A stretch of DNA of 64,000 nt from NCBI RefSeq assembly GCF_050434925.1, contig NZ_JBNDJK010000001.1, positions 1,240,001-1,304,000 on the forward strand. Reading direction: 5' to 3'. Shown one piece after another: positions 24,799 to 32,819 of the stretch. The position numbers were made by a program, and so were the translations under genes. This DNA comes from Inquilinus ginsengisoli_B. Its GTDB lineage: Bacteria; Pseudomonadota; Alphaproteobacteria; DSM-16000; Inquilinaceae. Below the pieces are notes generated by a model. That model saw only the letters and a program-made list of their open reading frames with translations, had not been told where the DNA came from and ran no database searches. Every line of letters starts with the position of its first letter. Within the stretch, counting starts at the first letter, position 1.

Positions 24799-25362
24799 TC
24801 AGTCCTCTGACGCCTCCAGCGCCGCCACGTCCGGGGCGTCGACCACCGCCCGGCACAGGCCGGGGGTGAAGCCGGCCCGGGCCAGCGCCGCCAGGTCGCG
24901 CATCCGGTGCTCAGGCCGGTCGGCCTCGGCCCGGAACGGTCCCAGCCGGCGCCGTCGCGCCAGCCGGATCGCCGCCGCCCGGTCCGGATCGACCCCGGGC
25001 GCGCCGCCATACAGGGACAGCGCCTCGGCCGCAACCGTCTCGTCGATGCCGGCCTCGCGCAGCTTGACCCGGATCGCCCGGGTCGACCGGCCGCGCCGGG
25101 CCAGGCCGGCGATCCGCATCTCGGCGAATTGGGCGTCGTCCAGCAGCTTCGACCTGGCCATGCGGTCCAGCAGGGCCGTGATCCGCGCCTCCACCGCCTC
25201 GACATCGACCTCGGCCCCGGCCTGCCGGGCGCGCCGGATCCGGCGCTGCAGCACCCGGCGCAGCTGCCCGGTCGATGCGGCATAGCGGCCGAGATAATCC
25301 AGCGCCGCCCGCTCCAGGGCGGCATCGTCGAGCGCGGGCGGTCGGCGGGGCGGTCGGTCCAT
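24799..25362 (-). CDS. recX: RecX-family regulatory protein
   Basis: 187 aa. Consists of the three-helix repeats of RecX: ALDYLGRYAASTGQLRRVLQ near 20, then LLDDAQFAEMRIAGLARRGR near 78, which is the family signature, then RAIRVKLREAGID. RecX binds and restrains RecA filaments. recA is not adjacent, which is common in this class of bacteria. The gene is the upstream neighbour of glpK on the same strand, 81 bp away, but is probably independent. An arginine-rich composition is normal here. Confidence 0.87.
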   Translation of the reverse strand: MDRPPRRPPALDDAALERAALDYLGRYAASTGQLRRVLQRRIRRARQAGAEVDVEAVEARITALLDRMARSKLLDDAQFAEMRIAGLARRGRSTRAIRVKLREAGIDETVAAEALSLYGGAPGVDPDRAAAIRLARRRRLGPFRAEADRPEHRMRDLAALARAGFTPGLCRAVVDAPDVAALEASED

Positions 25363-25427
25363 GCGCGAAGGTGCCCTGTCGTGGCGGCTGGTGCCAAGCC
25401 CGACGTGTGAGCCGTCCTTGCCTTCTA

Positions 25428-25655
25428 CTCTCCCCCTCCCGCAAGGGGACTACCGGATACACACATCCTTGGGCTGAGTTTTTTTAAGTCCCCCCTCCCC
25501 TTGCGGGAGGGGGGCAGGGGGAGGGGTCTGCGCGCGTCCGCGCGCGAATGGGCAGGGCATCGAACTCGTGGTCGATGCCGGCTTGCGACAGTCTGGGCCG
25601 GCTCGAGCCGAGAGCCCCCCTCCCCCTAGCCCCCTCACGCAAGGGGAGGGGGAGG
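25428..25655. repeat. Intergenic palindromic repeat, copy 4, with an extra partial block
   Basis: A partial block (CTCCCCCTCCCGCAAGGGGA, 25429-25448) is followed by a foreign-looking segment beginning CTACCGGATACACACATCC and ending in a run of seven T (25449-25487). A complete element runs from 25488 to 25655, with core TCTGCGCGCGTCCGCGCGCG. The foreign segment resembles an insertion-sequence end. Nothing else was found in the 407-bp gap between recX and nhaA. Confidence 0.8.
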
Positions 25656-25769
25656 ATGAAAAAGGCCCGAAGCGGCAAGTGAACAGGTGAGCTGCCCCCC
25701 GATTCCGGTTGAGCCCGCCACGCCAATCGCCCAACTTGGCGTGCTCGACACGACGCCGGACAGGAGCCG

Positions 25770-27002
25770 ATGCCCGAGACCGTGAAGACCTGGCTGGTCC
25801 GCAAGCCGATCTCGGCGATCCGTTCCTTCCTCGAGATCGAGGCGGCGGGCGGCATCGTGCTGATGGCGGTGGCGGTGCTGGCGCTGATAGCCGCCAACTC
25901 GCCGCTGGCCGGCGCCTATGACAGCCTGCTGCACCTGCCGATCGGACTGCGCTTCGGCAGCCTGGCGCTGGAGAAGACGCTGCTGCACTGGGTCAATGAC
26001 GGGCTGATGGCGGTGTTCTTCCTGCTGGTCGGGCTGGAGATCAAGCGCGAGATCCTGCAGGGCGAGCTGTCGTCGCGCGAGACGCTGATGCTGCCCGGCA
26101 TCGCCGCGATCGGCGGCGTGGTGCTGCCGGCGCTGATCTATGCCGTGATCAATGTCGGCGACCCGACGGCGCTGCGCGGCTGGGCGATCCCGGCCGCCAC
26201 CGACATCGCCTTCGCCCTCGGCGTGCTGTCGCTGCTGGGCAGCCGGGTGCCGGTGTCGCTGAAGGTGTTCCTGACCGCGCTGGCGATCATCGACGACGTC
26301 GCCGCGGTGGTGATCATCGCCCTGTTCTACACCGGCGACATCTCGCTGCCGTACCTCACCTGGGCCGTCGCCGGCGTCGCCGTGCTGTGCCTGTTCAACT
26401 GGCTGCGGGTGCAGGCGCTGTGGCCCTATATGGTGGTCGGCGCCGTGGTCTGGCTGTTCGTGCTGAAATCCGGCCTGCACGCCACCCTGGCCGGGGTGGT
26501 GCTGGCCTTCCTGGTGCCGCTCGACCGCACCGCCGAAGACGAGGACGAGCCGCCGCTGCTGCGGCTCGAGCACAGCCTGCATGATTTCGTCGCCTTCCTG
26601 GTGGTGCCGATCTTCGGCTTCGCCAATGCCGGCGTCTCCTTCGCCGGGGCCAGCCTGTCGAGCTTCCTCGAGCCGGTGCCGCTCGGCATCGCCGCCGGGC
26701 TGGTGGTCGGCAAGTCGCTCGGCGTCGGCGTCGCCGCCTGGGCCTCCATCCGCCTCGGTTTCGCCGCCCTGCCGGCCGGGGCGACCACGGCCCAGCTCGC
26801 CGGCGTCTCGGTGCTGGCCGGGATCGGCTTCACCATGAGCCTGTTCATCGGCTCGCTGGCCTTCGAGGACCCGGCGCTGCAGGACGCGACCAAGATGGGT
26901 GTGCTGGCCGGGTCGCTGGTCGCGGCGGCGCTGGGCAGCCTGTGGCTGGTCGCGGTCAGCCGGCGGCGGGCGGTGCCGGCCGGGGATCGAGCGGAGGACT
27001 GA
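25770..27002 (+). CDS. nhaA: Na+/H+ antiporter NhaA
   Basis: 410 aa, twelve predicted membrane helices. The transport Asp pair is Asp175-Asp176 in LAIIDDVAAVVIIALFYTG, and Asp145 lies in ATDIAFALGVLSLLG, matching the E. coli NhaA Asp163/164 and Asp133. The loop KREILQGELSSRE (about 92-104) and the C-terminal GIGFTMSLFIGSLAF are family signatures. It exports Na+ in exchange for protons, for salt and alkali tolerance. Start at ATG 25770 behind CAGGAG. The 3' end overlaps the convergent lipid kinase gene by 47 bp. Confidence 0.96.
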   Translation: MPETVKTWLVRKPISAIRSFLEIEAAGGIVLMAVAVLALIAANSPLAGAYDSLLHLPIGLRFGSLALEKTLLHWVNDGLMAVFFLLVGLEIKREILQGELSSRETLMLPGIAAIGGVVLPALIYAVINVGDPTALRGWAIPAATDIAFALGVLSLLGSRVPVSLKVFLTALAIIDDVAAVVIIALFYTGDISLPYLTWAVAGVAVLCLFNWLRVQALWPYMVVGAVVWLFVLKSGLHATLAGVVLAFLVPLDRTAEDEDEPPLLRLEHSLHDFVAFLVVPIFGFANAGVSFAGASLSSFLEPVPLGIAAGLVVGKSLGVGVAAWASIRLGFAALPAGATTAQLAGVSVLAGIGFTMSLFIGSLAFEDPALQDATKMGVLAGSLVAAALGSLWLVAVSRRRAVPAGDRAED

Positions 27003-27858
27003 ACACCCGCACCGCCTTCGGCAGCACCCGGAAATTCGCCGGGGTGTGGGTCGTGACCTCGCCGTCGGTGTTGACGTCGCGCGGCCGGCGGGTGCGGATC
27101 TCGACCGACCGGCAGCGGAAGGCGTGCACCTCGTCCCAGCGGCCGTGCCGGCCGGCGCGGAAGGACGGGTACATCAGCGCCAGCCACAGCCAGTGGTCGA
27201 CCTCGATCGAATAGACGTCGAGCATGCCGTCGTCGGGCGCCGCGTCCGGGGCGACAGTCATGCCGCCGCCGTAGAAGCGGCCGTTGCCGACCGCGATCTG
27301 GATGCTCTTGCCGCGGATCACCCGCCCGTCATCGATGCGGATCTCGGCCGAGAAGCGCTCCAGCCGCCGCAGCAGCCGCAGTGCGGCCAGGGCATAGCCG
27401 AACCGGCCCCAGCGCTTCTTGGTGTCGCCGTCCAGCGCCTTCGCCAGCTCCACGCCCATGCCCAGGCTGGCGACGTTGAAGAAGGGCCGGCCGTTGACCT
27501 CGCCCAGGTCGATGGCACGCATCCGGCCGTCGACGATCACCTGCGCCGCTTCCACCGGGTCGGTCGGCAGCTCCAGGGTCCGGGCCAGGTCATTGGCGGT
27601 GCCCAGCGGCAGGATGCCGAGCGGCAGCCCGGTCTCCATCAGCGCCGGGGCGGCCCGGTTCAGCGTGCCGTCGCCGCCGCCGATGATGACGCATTCGACC
27701 GCGGCGGCGTGGCGCCGGATCAGCGTGTCGACATCGTCGTCCAGCGGCCGCACCGGCTCGACCCCGCCCTCGATCAGCGTCTTGATCACGGCATCGAGGC
27801 CGGCCCCGGCCCGGCTGGCCTTCGGATTGACCAGGAACAGCGCCCTAATAGCCCGCAT
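26956..27858 (-). CDS. YegS/diacylglycerol-kinase family lipid kinase
   Basis: 300 aa. The N-terminal catalytic domain has the nucleotide-binding motif GGGDGTLN (60-67) and PLGTANDLA (84-92), the signature of the DAGK/YegS family. The C-terminal beta-sandwich domain includes GNGRFYGGGMTVAPDAAPDD near 215. It probably phosphorylates a membrane lipid; the exact lipid is unknown. The ribosome site AAGGGG and the start ATG lie inside one arm of the large palindrome at 27850-28117, so translation initiation could be blocked by RNA folding. The 3' end overlaps nhaA. Confidence 0.9.
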   Translation of the reverse strand: MRAIRALFLVNPKASRAGAGLDAVIKTLIEGGVEPVRPLDDDVDTLIRRHAAAVECVIIGGGDGTLNRAAPALMETGLPLGILPLGTANDLARTLELPTDPVEAAQVIVDGRMRAIDLGEVNGRPFFNVASLGMGVELAKALDGDTKKRWGRFGYALAALRLLRRLERFSAEIRIDDGRVIRGKSIQIAVGNGRFYGGGMTVAPDAAPDDGMLDVYSIEVDHWLWLALMYPSFRAGRHGRWDEVHAFRCRSVEIRTRRPRDVNTDGEVTTHTPANFRVLPKAVRVFSPPLDPRPAPPAAG

Positions 27859-28117
27859 TTCTCAAACCCCTTAGGCCCTGCGTCGCCTTGCGGGGAGTCG
27901 AATGAGGGCGCGGGCCACGAAGAGCGTATCGGGTCATACGGTCGAGTGGCCCGCGCCCGCAGGCGGCCGCCGCAAGGCGACCCTCCGGGCCGTCGTCCCA
28001 TGCCGGCAGGGTATGTCGCCGCGCTTGCCCGATGTGCCGCATCGCGCGGCGCGCGGCTCCTGCCCTGCCGGCATGGGACGACGGCGCAGGGCTTAAGGGG
28101 TTTGAGAAATGCGGGCT
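27850..28117. repeat. 268-bp branched palindrome (outer stem plus two hairpins)
   Basis: The outer arms, 27850-27881 and 28086-28117, pair over 32 bp with one mismatch (AGCCCGCATTTCTCAAACCC and so on). Inside are two branches. Branch 1: 27882-27893 with 27970-27981 (GTCGCCTTGCGG), topped by 27906-27918 with 27946-27958 (GGGCGCGGGCCAC) and CGTAT/ATACG. Branch 2: 27991-28011 with 28063-28083 (21 bp, perfect). The structure fills the whole gap between the lipid kinase and cueR. It could be a structured RNA, a MITE-like element or a compound REP element. Confidence 0.85.
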
Positions 28118-28122
28118 TCCGA

Positions 28123-28542
28123 TCATCGCATCGCGGCGATCGTCGTGCGCTGCGCCGGCGCGCCGGCCAGCTCATCGATGATCGGGCAGTCGGGATCGTG
28201 GTCGCCGGGGCACTCGTGCACCAGCTTGCCCAGGCTCTCGCGCAGCGCCTCCAATTCGCGGATCTTCTCGTCGATCTCGACGATCCGGGTCGAGGCCAGC
28301 TCCCTCACCTGGGACGAGCAGCGCGTCGGGTCCTCGTACAGCGTCAGCAGGGCGCGGCACTGCTCGATGGTGAAGCCGAACTCGCGCGACCGGCGCAGGA
28401 AGCGCAGCACCTCCAGCGCATGGGCGCCGTAGTCGCGATAATTGTTGTCGCGCCGGTCCGGCCGGACCAGCCCGATCTCCTCGTAATAGCGGATGGTCTT
28501 CGCCGGCAGGCCTGAATGCCGTGCCGCCTCGCCGATGTTCAT
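28123..28542 (-). CDS. cueR: Cu(I)-responsive MerR-family regulator
   Basis: 139 aa. The N-terminal winged helix begins MNIGEAARHSGLPAKTIRYY, then EEIGLVRPDRRDNNYRDY. A long coiled-coil dimer helix follows (about 75-108). The metal loop CPGDHDPDC has Cys111 and Cys119 with the C-x7-C spacing that distinguishes Cu(I)/Ag(I) sensors. The gene is 87 bp downstream of copA on the same strand, and a matching CueR promoter stands before copA, so it activates copA and possibly its own transcription. Its stop codon lies 6 bp from the branched palindrome. Confidence 0.94.
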   Translation of the reverse strand: MNIGEAARHSGLPAKTIRYYEEIGLVRPDRRDNNYRDYGAHALEVLRFLRRSREFGFTIEQCRALLTLYEDPTRCSSQVRELASTRIVEIDEKIRELEALRESLGKLVHECPGDHDPDCPIIDELAGAPAQRTTIAAMR

Positions 28543-28629
28543 CGCCGTCGCCTCTCCCTCGCCGGTGCAGTGGACCGCATCGGATGCCCGCTGTGCAAGC
28601 GCCCGATGCGGCCCGAACCGCCAGCTCCA

Positions 28630-30816
28630 TCACACCCGTGGCCGCCAGCGCCGCAGCAGCAGCGCATTGGCGACGACGCTGATGCTGCTCAGCGCCATCG
28701 CCGCGCCGGCGATGGCGGGGTTGAGCAGGCCCAGCGCCGCCAGCGGCAGCCCGACCACGTTGTACGCAAAGGCCCAGAACAAGTTCTGCCGCACCTTGTT
28801 CCAGGTCGCCCGGCTGATCGCCAGCGCATCGGCCACCAGCCGCGGGTCGGGCCGCATCAGCGTGATCGCCGCCGCCTCCATCGCCACGTCGGCGCCGCCG
28901 CCCATGGCGATGCCCAGATCGGCCTCGGCCAGGGCCGGGGCGTCGTTGATGCCGTCGCCGACCATCGCCACCTTGGCGCCGCCGGCGCGCAGCCGGGCCA
29001 CGGTGCCGGCCTTCTCCTCCGGCCGTACCGGGGCGTCGACCGCGGTGATGCCGACCCGGCCGGCGACGCTGTCGGCCACGGCGCGGGCGTCGCCGCTCAG
29101 CATCCGCACGGCGATGCCCGCCGCGACCAGCCGCGCCACCGCCTCGGCCGCGCCGGGCTTCAACGGGTCGGCCACGGCGATGGCGCCGCGCACCTCGCCC
29201 CCCACCTCGTCCCACACCGCGACCAGCATGGTGGTGCGGCCGGCGGCCTCATGCCCGCCGATCGCCTGCGCCAGCGCCTCGGGCAGGTCCGCCTGGATCT
29301 CCCGCATCAGCGCGATGTTGCCGATGGCGACAGACTGGCCCTCGACCATGCCGACGACACCGCGGCCGGGCCGGGCGGCGACCCCGCTTGCCGCGGGAAC
29401 CGCCAGGCCGCGCCGCGCCGCCTCGGCCTCCACCGCGCGGGCCAGCGGATGCTCGCTGCCGGCCTGCACCGCGGCCGCCAAAGCCAGCAGCGCATCCGCG
29501 TCGCCGGCGGGGGCGACCACCTCGGTCACCGCCGGCCGGCCCTCGGTCAGGGTGCCGGTCTTGTCGAACACCACGGTGTCGATCTGCGGCGCCCGCTCGA
29601 TCGTCTCGATGTCGCGGATCAGGATGCCGGCGCGGGCCGCGGCGCCGGTGCCGGTGACGATCGCGGCCGGCGTCGCCAGCCCCATGGCGCAGGGGCAGGC
29701 GATCACCAGCACCGCCACGGCGGCGCCCAGCGCCTGGTCGAGGCTGCCGCCGGCCACCAGCCAGCCGGCGAAGGTCAGGACCGCGAGCACCAGCACGATC
29801 GGCACGAACACGGCGCTGATGCGGTCGACCAGCTTCTGGATCGGCGCCTTGCCGGACTGCGCCGCCTCGACCAGACGGACGATGCGGGCGATGGTCGAAT
29901 CCTCGCCCACCGCCGTCGCTTCCAGGGTCAGGGCGCCGGTGCCGTTCAGGGCGCCGGCGGCGACCGAGTCGCCCGGCCGCTTGGCCACCGGCAGGCTTTC
30001 GCCGGTCACCAGCGATTCGTCGACCTCGCTCTCGCCCGCCTCGACCCGGGCGTCGACCGGGAAGCGCTCGCCGGGGCGGACCAGGATGCGGTCGCCGGGC
30101 GCAAGGTCCGCCACCGGCCGCTCGACCGGCCCGTCCGCGGTCAGCACCCGCGCCGTTTCCGGCCGCAGTGCCATCAGCGCGCGCAGGGCGGCGCCGGCGC
30201 CGCGCTTGGCCCGCGCCTCCAGCCGCTTGCCCAGCAGCACCAGCGTGATCACCACCGCCGCGGCCTCGAAATACAGGTGGCCCATCGCCATGCTGCCGTG
30301 CAGCGCCACCTGCACCGCGCTGTAGCCCCAGGCGGCGCTGGTGCCGAGCGCGACCAGCACGTCCATGCCGGGGCTGCGGTGACGCAGCGAGGCCCAGGCG
30401 CCGCGGTAGAAGCGGGCGCCGGCCCAGACCTGCACCGGCGTCGCCAGCACCAGCTCGGTGATCGGCGACAGGTGCCAGGGCAGGCCCAGCGTCATCGCCA
30501 CCATGTTCAGCACCAGGGGCAGGGTCAGCAGGATCGCCGCGGCCAGCGTCGCGGTCTCGATCCAGGGCCGCCTCTCGGCCTCCTCGGTAACGGCGGCCGG
30601 CGCGCGCACCTGATAGCCGGCGCCGCGCACCGTCTCGGCCAGCGCGGCGCGGTCCGGCCCGTCCGGGGCGATGGCGATGTCCGCCCGCTCCAGCGCCAGG
30701 TTGACGGTGGCCCGCAACACGCCGGGCGTGCGGGTCAGGGCGCGTTCGACCCGGGTCGCGCAGGCCGCGCAGGTCATGCCGGTGATGTCCAGTCGGACGG
30801 TCGATGTCGTGGTCAT
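28630..30816 (-). CDS. copA: Copper-exporting P1B-type ATPase
   Basis: 728 aa. One N-terminal heavy-metal domain with Cys16 and Cys19 (GMTCAACATRVE). The transmembrane metal site is Cys374-Pro-Cys376 (ACPCAMGLATPAAIV). The phosphorylated Asp418 lies in DKTGTLTEG. The HP motif SEHPLARAVE near 455 and the hinge GDGINDAPALAEADLGIAMG near 625 are intact. It pumps Cu(I) out of the cytoplasm. A CueR-type promoter is so close that the predicted transcript would start at or next to the ATG (leaderless). cueR follows in the same direction. Confidence 0.96.
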   Translation of the reverse strand: MTTTSTVRLDITGMTCAACATRVERALTRTPGVLRATVNLALERADIAIAPDGPDRAALAETVRGAGYQVRAPAAVTEEAERRPWIETATLAAAILLTLPLVLNMVAMTLGLPWHLSPITELVLATPVQVWAGARFYRGAWASLRHRSPGMDVLVALGTSAAWGYSAVQVALHGSMAMGHLYFEAAAVVITLVLLGKRLEARAKRGAGAALRALMALRPETARVLTADGPVERPVADLAPGDRILVRPGERFPVDARVEAGESEVDESLVTGESLPVAKRPGDSVAAGALNGTGALTLEATAVGEDSTIARIVRLVEAAQSGKAPIQKLVDRISAVFVPIVLVLAVLTFAGWLVAGGSLDQALGAAVAVLVIACPCAMGLATPAAIVTGTGAAARAGILIRDIETIERAPQIDTVVFDKTGTLTEGRPAVTEVVAPAGDADALLALAAAVQAGSEHPLARAVEAEAARRGLAVPAASGVAARPGRGVVGMVEGQSVAIGNIALMREIQADLPEALAQAIGGHEAAGRTTMLVAVWDEVGGEVRGAIAVADPLKPGAAEAVARLVAAGIAVRMLSGDARAVADSVAGRVGITAVDAPVRPEEKAGTVARLRAGGAKVAMVGDGINDAPALAEADLGIAMGGGADVAMEAAAITLMRPDPRLVADALAISRATWNKVRQNLFWAFAYNVVGLPLAALGLLNPAIAGAAMALSSISVVANALLLRRWRPRV

Positions 30817-30822
30817 GACCGG

Positions 30823-30853
30823 GAGATGGGGCTTCCAGAAGCTGGAAGGTCAA
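30823..30853 (-). promoter_or_regulatory. CueR-type promoter of copA
   Basis: Read on the minus strand: -35 TTGACC (30848-30853), a 19-bp spacer, then -10-like CATCTC (30823-30828). The spacer holds the dyad CTTCCAG-CTT-CTGGAAG (30832-30848), almost the E. coli copA operator TTGACCTTCC...GGAAG. The overlong 19-bp spacer is the hallmark of MerR-type activation. The -10 ends only 6 bp before the copA ATG. Confidence 0.85.
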
Positions 30854-30894
30854 GCCCCCATCGGATCCCGGTCATGCAGCCGGTGCAATCCGGC

Positions 30895-32394
30895 TCAGGA
30901 AAGGCTCTCGGGCTGCGGCACCAGCGGCTCGTGCTCGGCCATCGGGCTGCCGGGCCGCAGCGCCAGCACCTTCTTCCGCGCCAGCATCCAGCCGACCAGC
31001 AGGCCGAGGCCGATCAGCGGCAGCGCCGCCACCGTCAGCGACCCGACCGGGTAGTCCAGCGCCATCAGCACCAGCACGCCCAGCAGGAACAGCAGCGTGA
31101 TCCAGCTGCTGACCGGCGCCCCCGGCATGCGGAACGACACCGGGTCGGCCTCGTCCCGCCGGATCGCCCGGCGCAGCGCCAGCTGGCAGACCAGGATGAA
31201 GGCCCAGGTGCTGATGATGCCCAGCGAGGCGATGTTCAGCACGATCTCGAACACCTGCGACGGCACCACGTAGTTCAGCACCACGCCGACGGCATAGATC
31301 GCGACCGTCACCAGGATGCCGGCATAGGGCACCTTGCGCGCGTTCATGCGGGCCAGCAGGTCGGGCGCCGACCCGCCCATCGCCAGCGACCGCAGCACCC
31401 GCCCGGTGGAGTAGAGGCCGGAGTTCAGGCTGGACAGCGCCGCGGTCAGCACCACGATGTTCATGATCGTGCCGATGCCGGGCACGCCCAGCGCGCCGAA
31501 GAAGGTGACGAAGGGGCTGGTGCCGGCCTGGTAGGCGGTCCAGGGCAGCAGCAGCACCAAGAGGACGACCGAGCCGACATAGAACAGGGCGATGCGCCAG
31601 ATCACGCTGTTGATCGCCCGCGGCAGGATCTTGCGCGCCTCCTCGGTCTCGCCGGCGGCGGTGCCGATCAGCTCGATCCCGGCATAGGCGAAGACCACGC
31701 CCTGGACGATCACCACGGCGGGCAGCAGGCCGTGCGGGAAGATGCCGCCATTGTCGGAGACCAGCTGCAGCCCGGGCGCGTGGCCGGCCACCTCCATGCC
31801 GCTGCCGAGGATCAGCGTGCCGATGGCCAGGAACAGCGCCAGCGCCGCCACCTTGATCAGCGAGAACCAGAACTCCATCTCGCCGAACCATTTGACGCCG
31901 ACCAGGTTCATCACCGTGACGACGCCCAGCGCGGCCAGCGCGAACAGCCATTGCGGCACGTCGCCGAACATCGGCCAGTATTTCATGTACAGGGCCACGG
32001 CGGTGATATCGACGATGCCGGTCATCGCCCAGTTCAGGAAAAACATCCAGCCGGCGACGAAGGACGCCTGCTCGCCCAGGAACTCGCGGGCATAGGAGAC
32101 GAAGCTGCCGGAGGTCGGGCGGTGCATCACCAGCTCGCCCAGCGCCCGCAGGATCAGGAAGGAGAAGAAGCCGCAGACCAGATAGACCAGGGCCAGGGCC
32201 GGGCCGGCCAGCTGCAGCCGGCCGCCGGCGCCGAGGAACAGCCCGGTGCCGATGGCGCCGCCGATGGCGATCATCTGCACCTGCCGGGATTTCAGGCCCT
32301 TGTGGTAACCGTGTTCGTGGGAGTCGAGCCAGGCGCGACGGTCGGCGGCGGGGTCGCGGGCGGCCCTGAAGGCCGGCGGGGCGATCTTGGTCAC
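30895..32394 (-). CDS. ansP: Amino acid permease, probably L-asparagine permease
   Basis: 499 aa, twelve predicted membrane helices of the APC superfamily. It opens with a cytoplasmic segment, then HKGLKSRQVQMIAIGGAIGT (about 31-50), the conserved first-helix glycine motif. ALGELVMHRPTSGSFVSYAR near 87 and AYAGIELIGTAAGETEEARK near 245 are typical of the amino acid transporter group; overall it looks most like AnsP. GABA or aromatic permeases are alternatives. It is cotranscribed with nothing obvious; copA upstream in coordinate order is on the same strand but downstream in transcription, 78 bp away. Confidence 0.85.
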   Translation of the reverse strand: MTKIAPPAFRAARDPAADRRAWLDSHEHGYHKGLKSRQVQMIAIGGAIGTGLFLGAGGRLQLAGPALALVYLVCGFFSFLILRALGELVMHRPTSGSFVSYAREFLGEQASFVAGWMFFLNWAMTGIVDITAVALYMKYWPMFGDVPQWLFALAALGVVTVMNLVGVKWFGEMEFWFSLIKVAALALFLAIGTLILGSGMEVAGHAPGLQLVSDNGGIFPHGLLPAVVIVQGVVFAYAGIELIGTAAGETEEARKILPRAINSVIWRIALFYVGSVVLLVLLLPWTAYQAGTSPFVTFFGALGVPGIGTIMNIVVLTAALSSLNSGLYSTGRVLRSLAMGGSAPDLLARMNARKVPYAGILVTVAIYAVGVVLNYVVPSQVFEIVLNIASLGIISTWAFILVCQLALRRAIRRDEADPVSFRMPGAPVSSWITLLFLLGVLVLMALDYPVGSLTVAALPLIGLGLLVGWMLARKKVLALRPGSPMAEHEPLVPQPESLS

Positions 32395-32654
32395 TGTTTC
32401 TTCCGCTCTTGGTCTTGTTTTTATTCTGCCGCGGTGGGCCGCGGGGGGGCGGACGCTAGGACGCGATGCAAGTCCTTGTCAAACGCAGCTGCTGCGATCT
32501 CTGCTCGCCGGCGCCGGAGGCCTTGCGAACCGGCGGGTTTTCGGGACGAAAACTTGGTTTTATGTCGAAAGCTCCGGACTCGAATCGATCCCGGCGACCT
32601 TCGAGTGCGATGAGGTGAGATCGGGCCGGGTCGCCCGTAGCACCAAGACCGTGA

Positions 32655-32800
32655 ATAATTGCCTCTCCCGCTTGCGAGCCCGTCTCAGAACAGCTTCCGC
32701 CCTTCCGGCATAAACTTTTTATCCCCCCCTCCCGCAAGGGGAGGGGGAGGATTAAAGGCATAGGTCGAGTCGGGTGGCTGGATTCTGAAAAAGGTCTGGC
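32655..32800. repeat. Intergenic palindromic repeat, copy 5 (short form)
   Basis: Left outer arm TTGCCTCTCCCGCTTGCGAG, one inner block CCCCTCCCGCAAGGGGAGGG, and the right outer motif GATTCTGAAAAAGGTCT. The GC core of the long copies is missing, so this is a single-hairpin version. The rest of the 425-bp gap (32395-32654) shows no gene. Confidence 0.75.
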
Positions 32801-32819
32801 TTGGGCCGGGGCGCGCCCG

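Noticed and set aside
28109..28432. 107-codon frame starting at the ATG in the right arm of the branched palindrome
   Set aside because: It runs antisense through cueR and codes for no recognisable protein. The start context is only the mirrored copy of the lipid-kinase start.
28516..32613. 1365-codon plus-strand frame across copA and the permease
   Set aside because: Antisense artefact of high G+C; it spans two well-supported minus-strand genes and their promoter.
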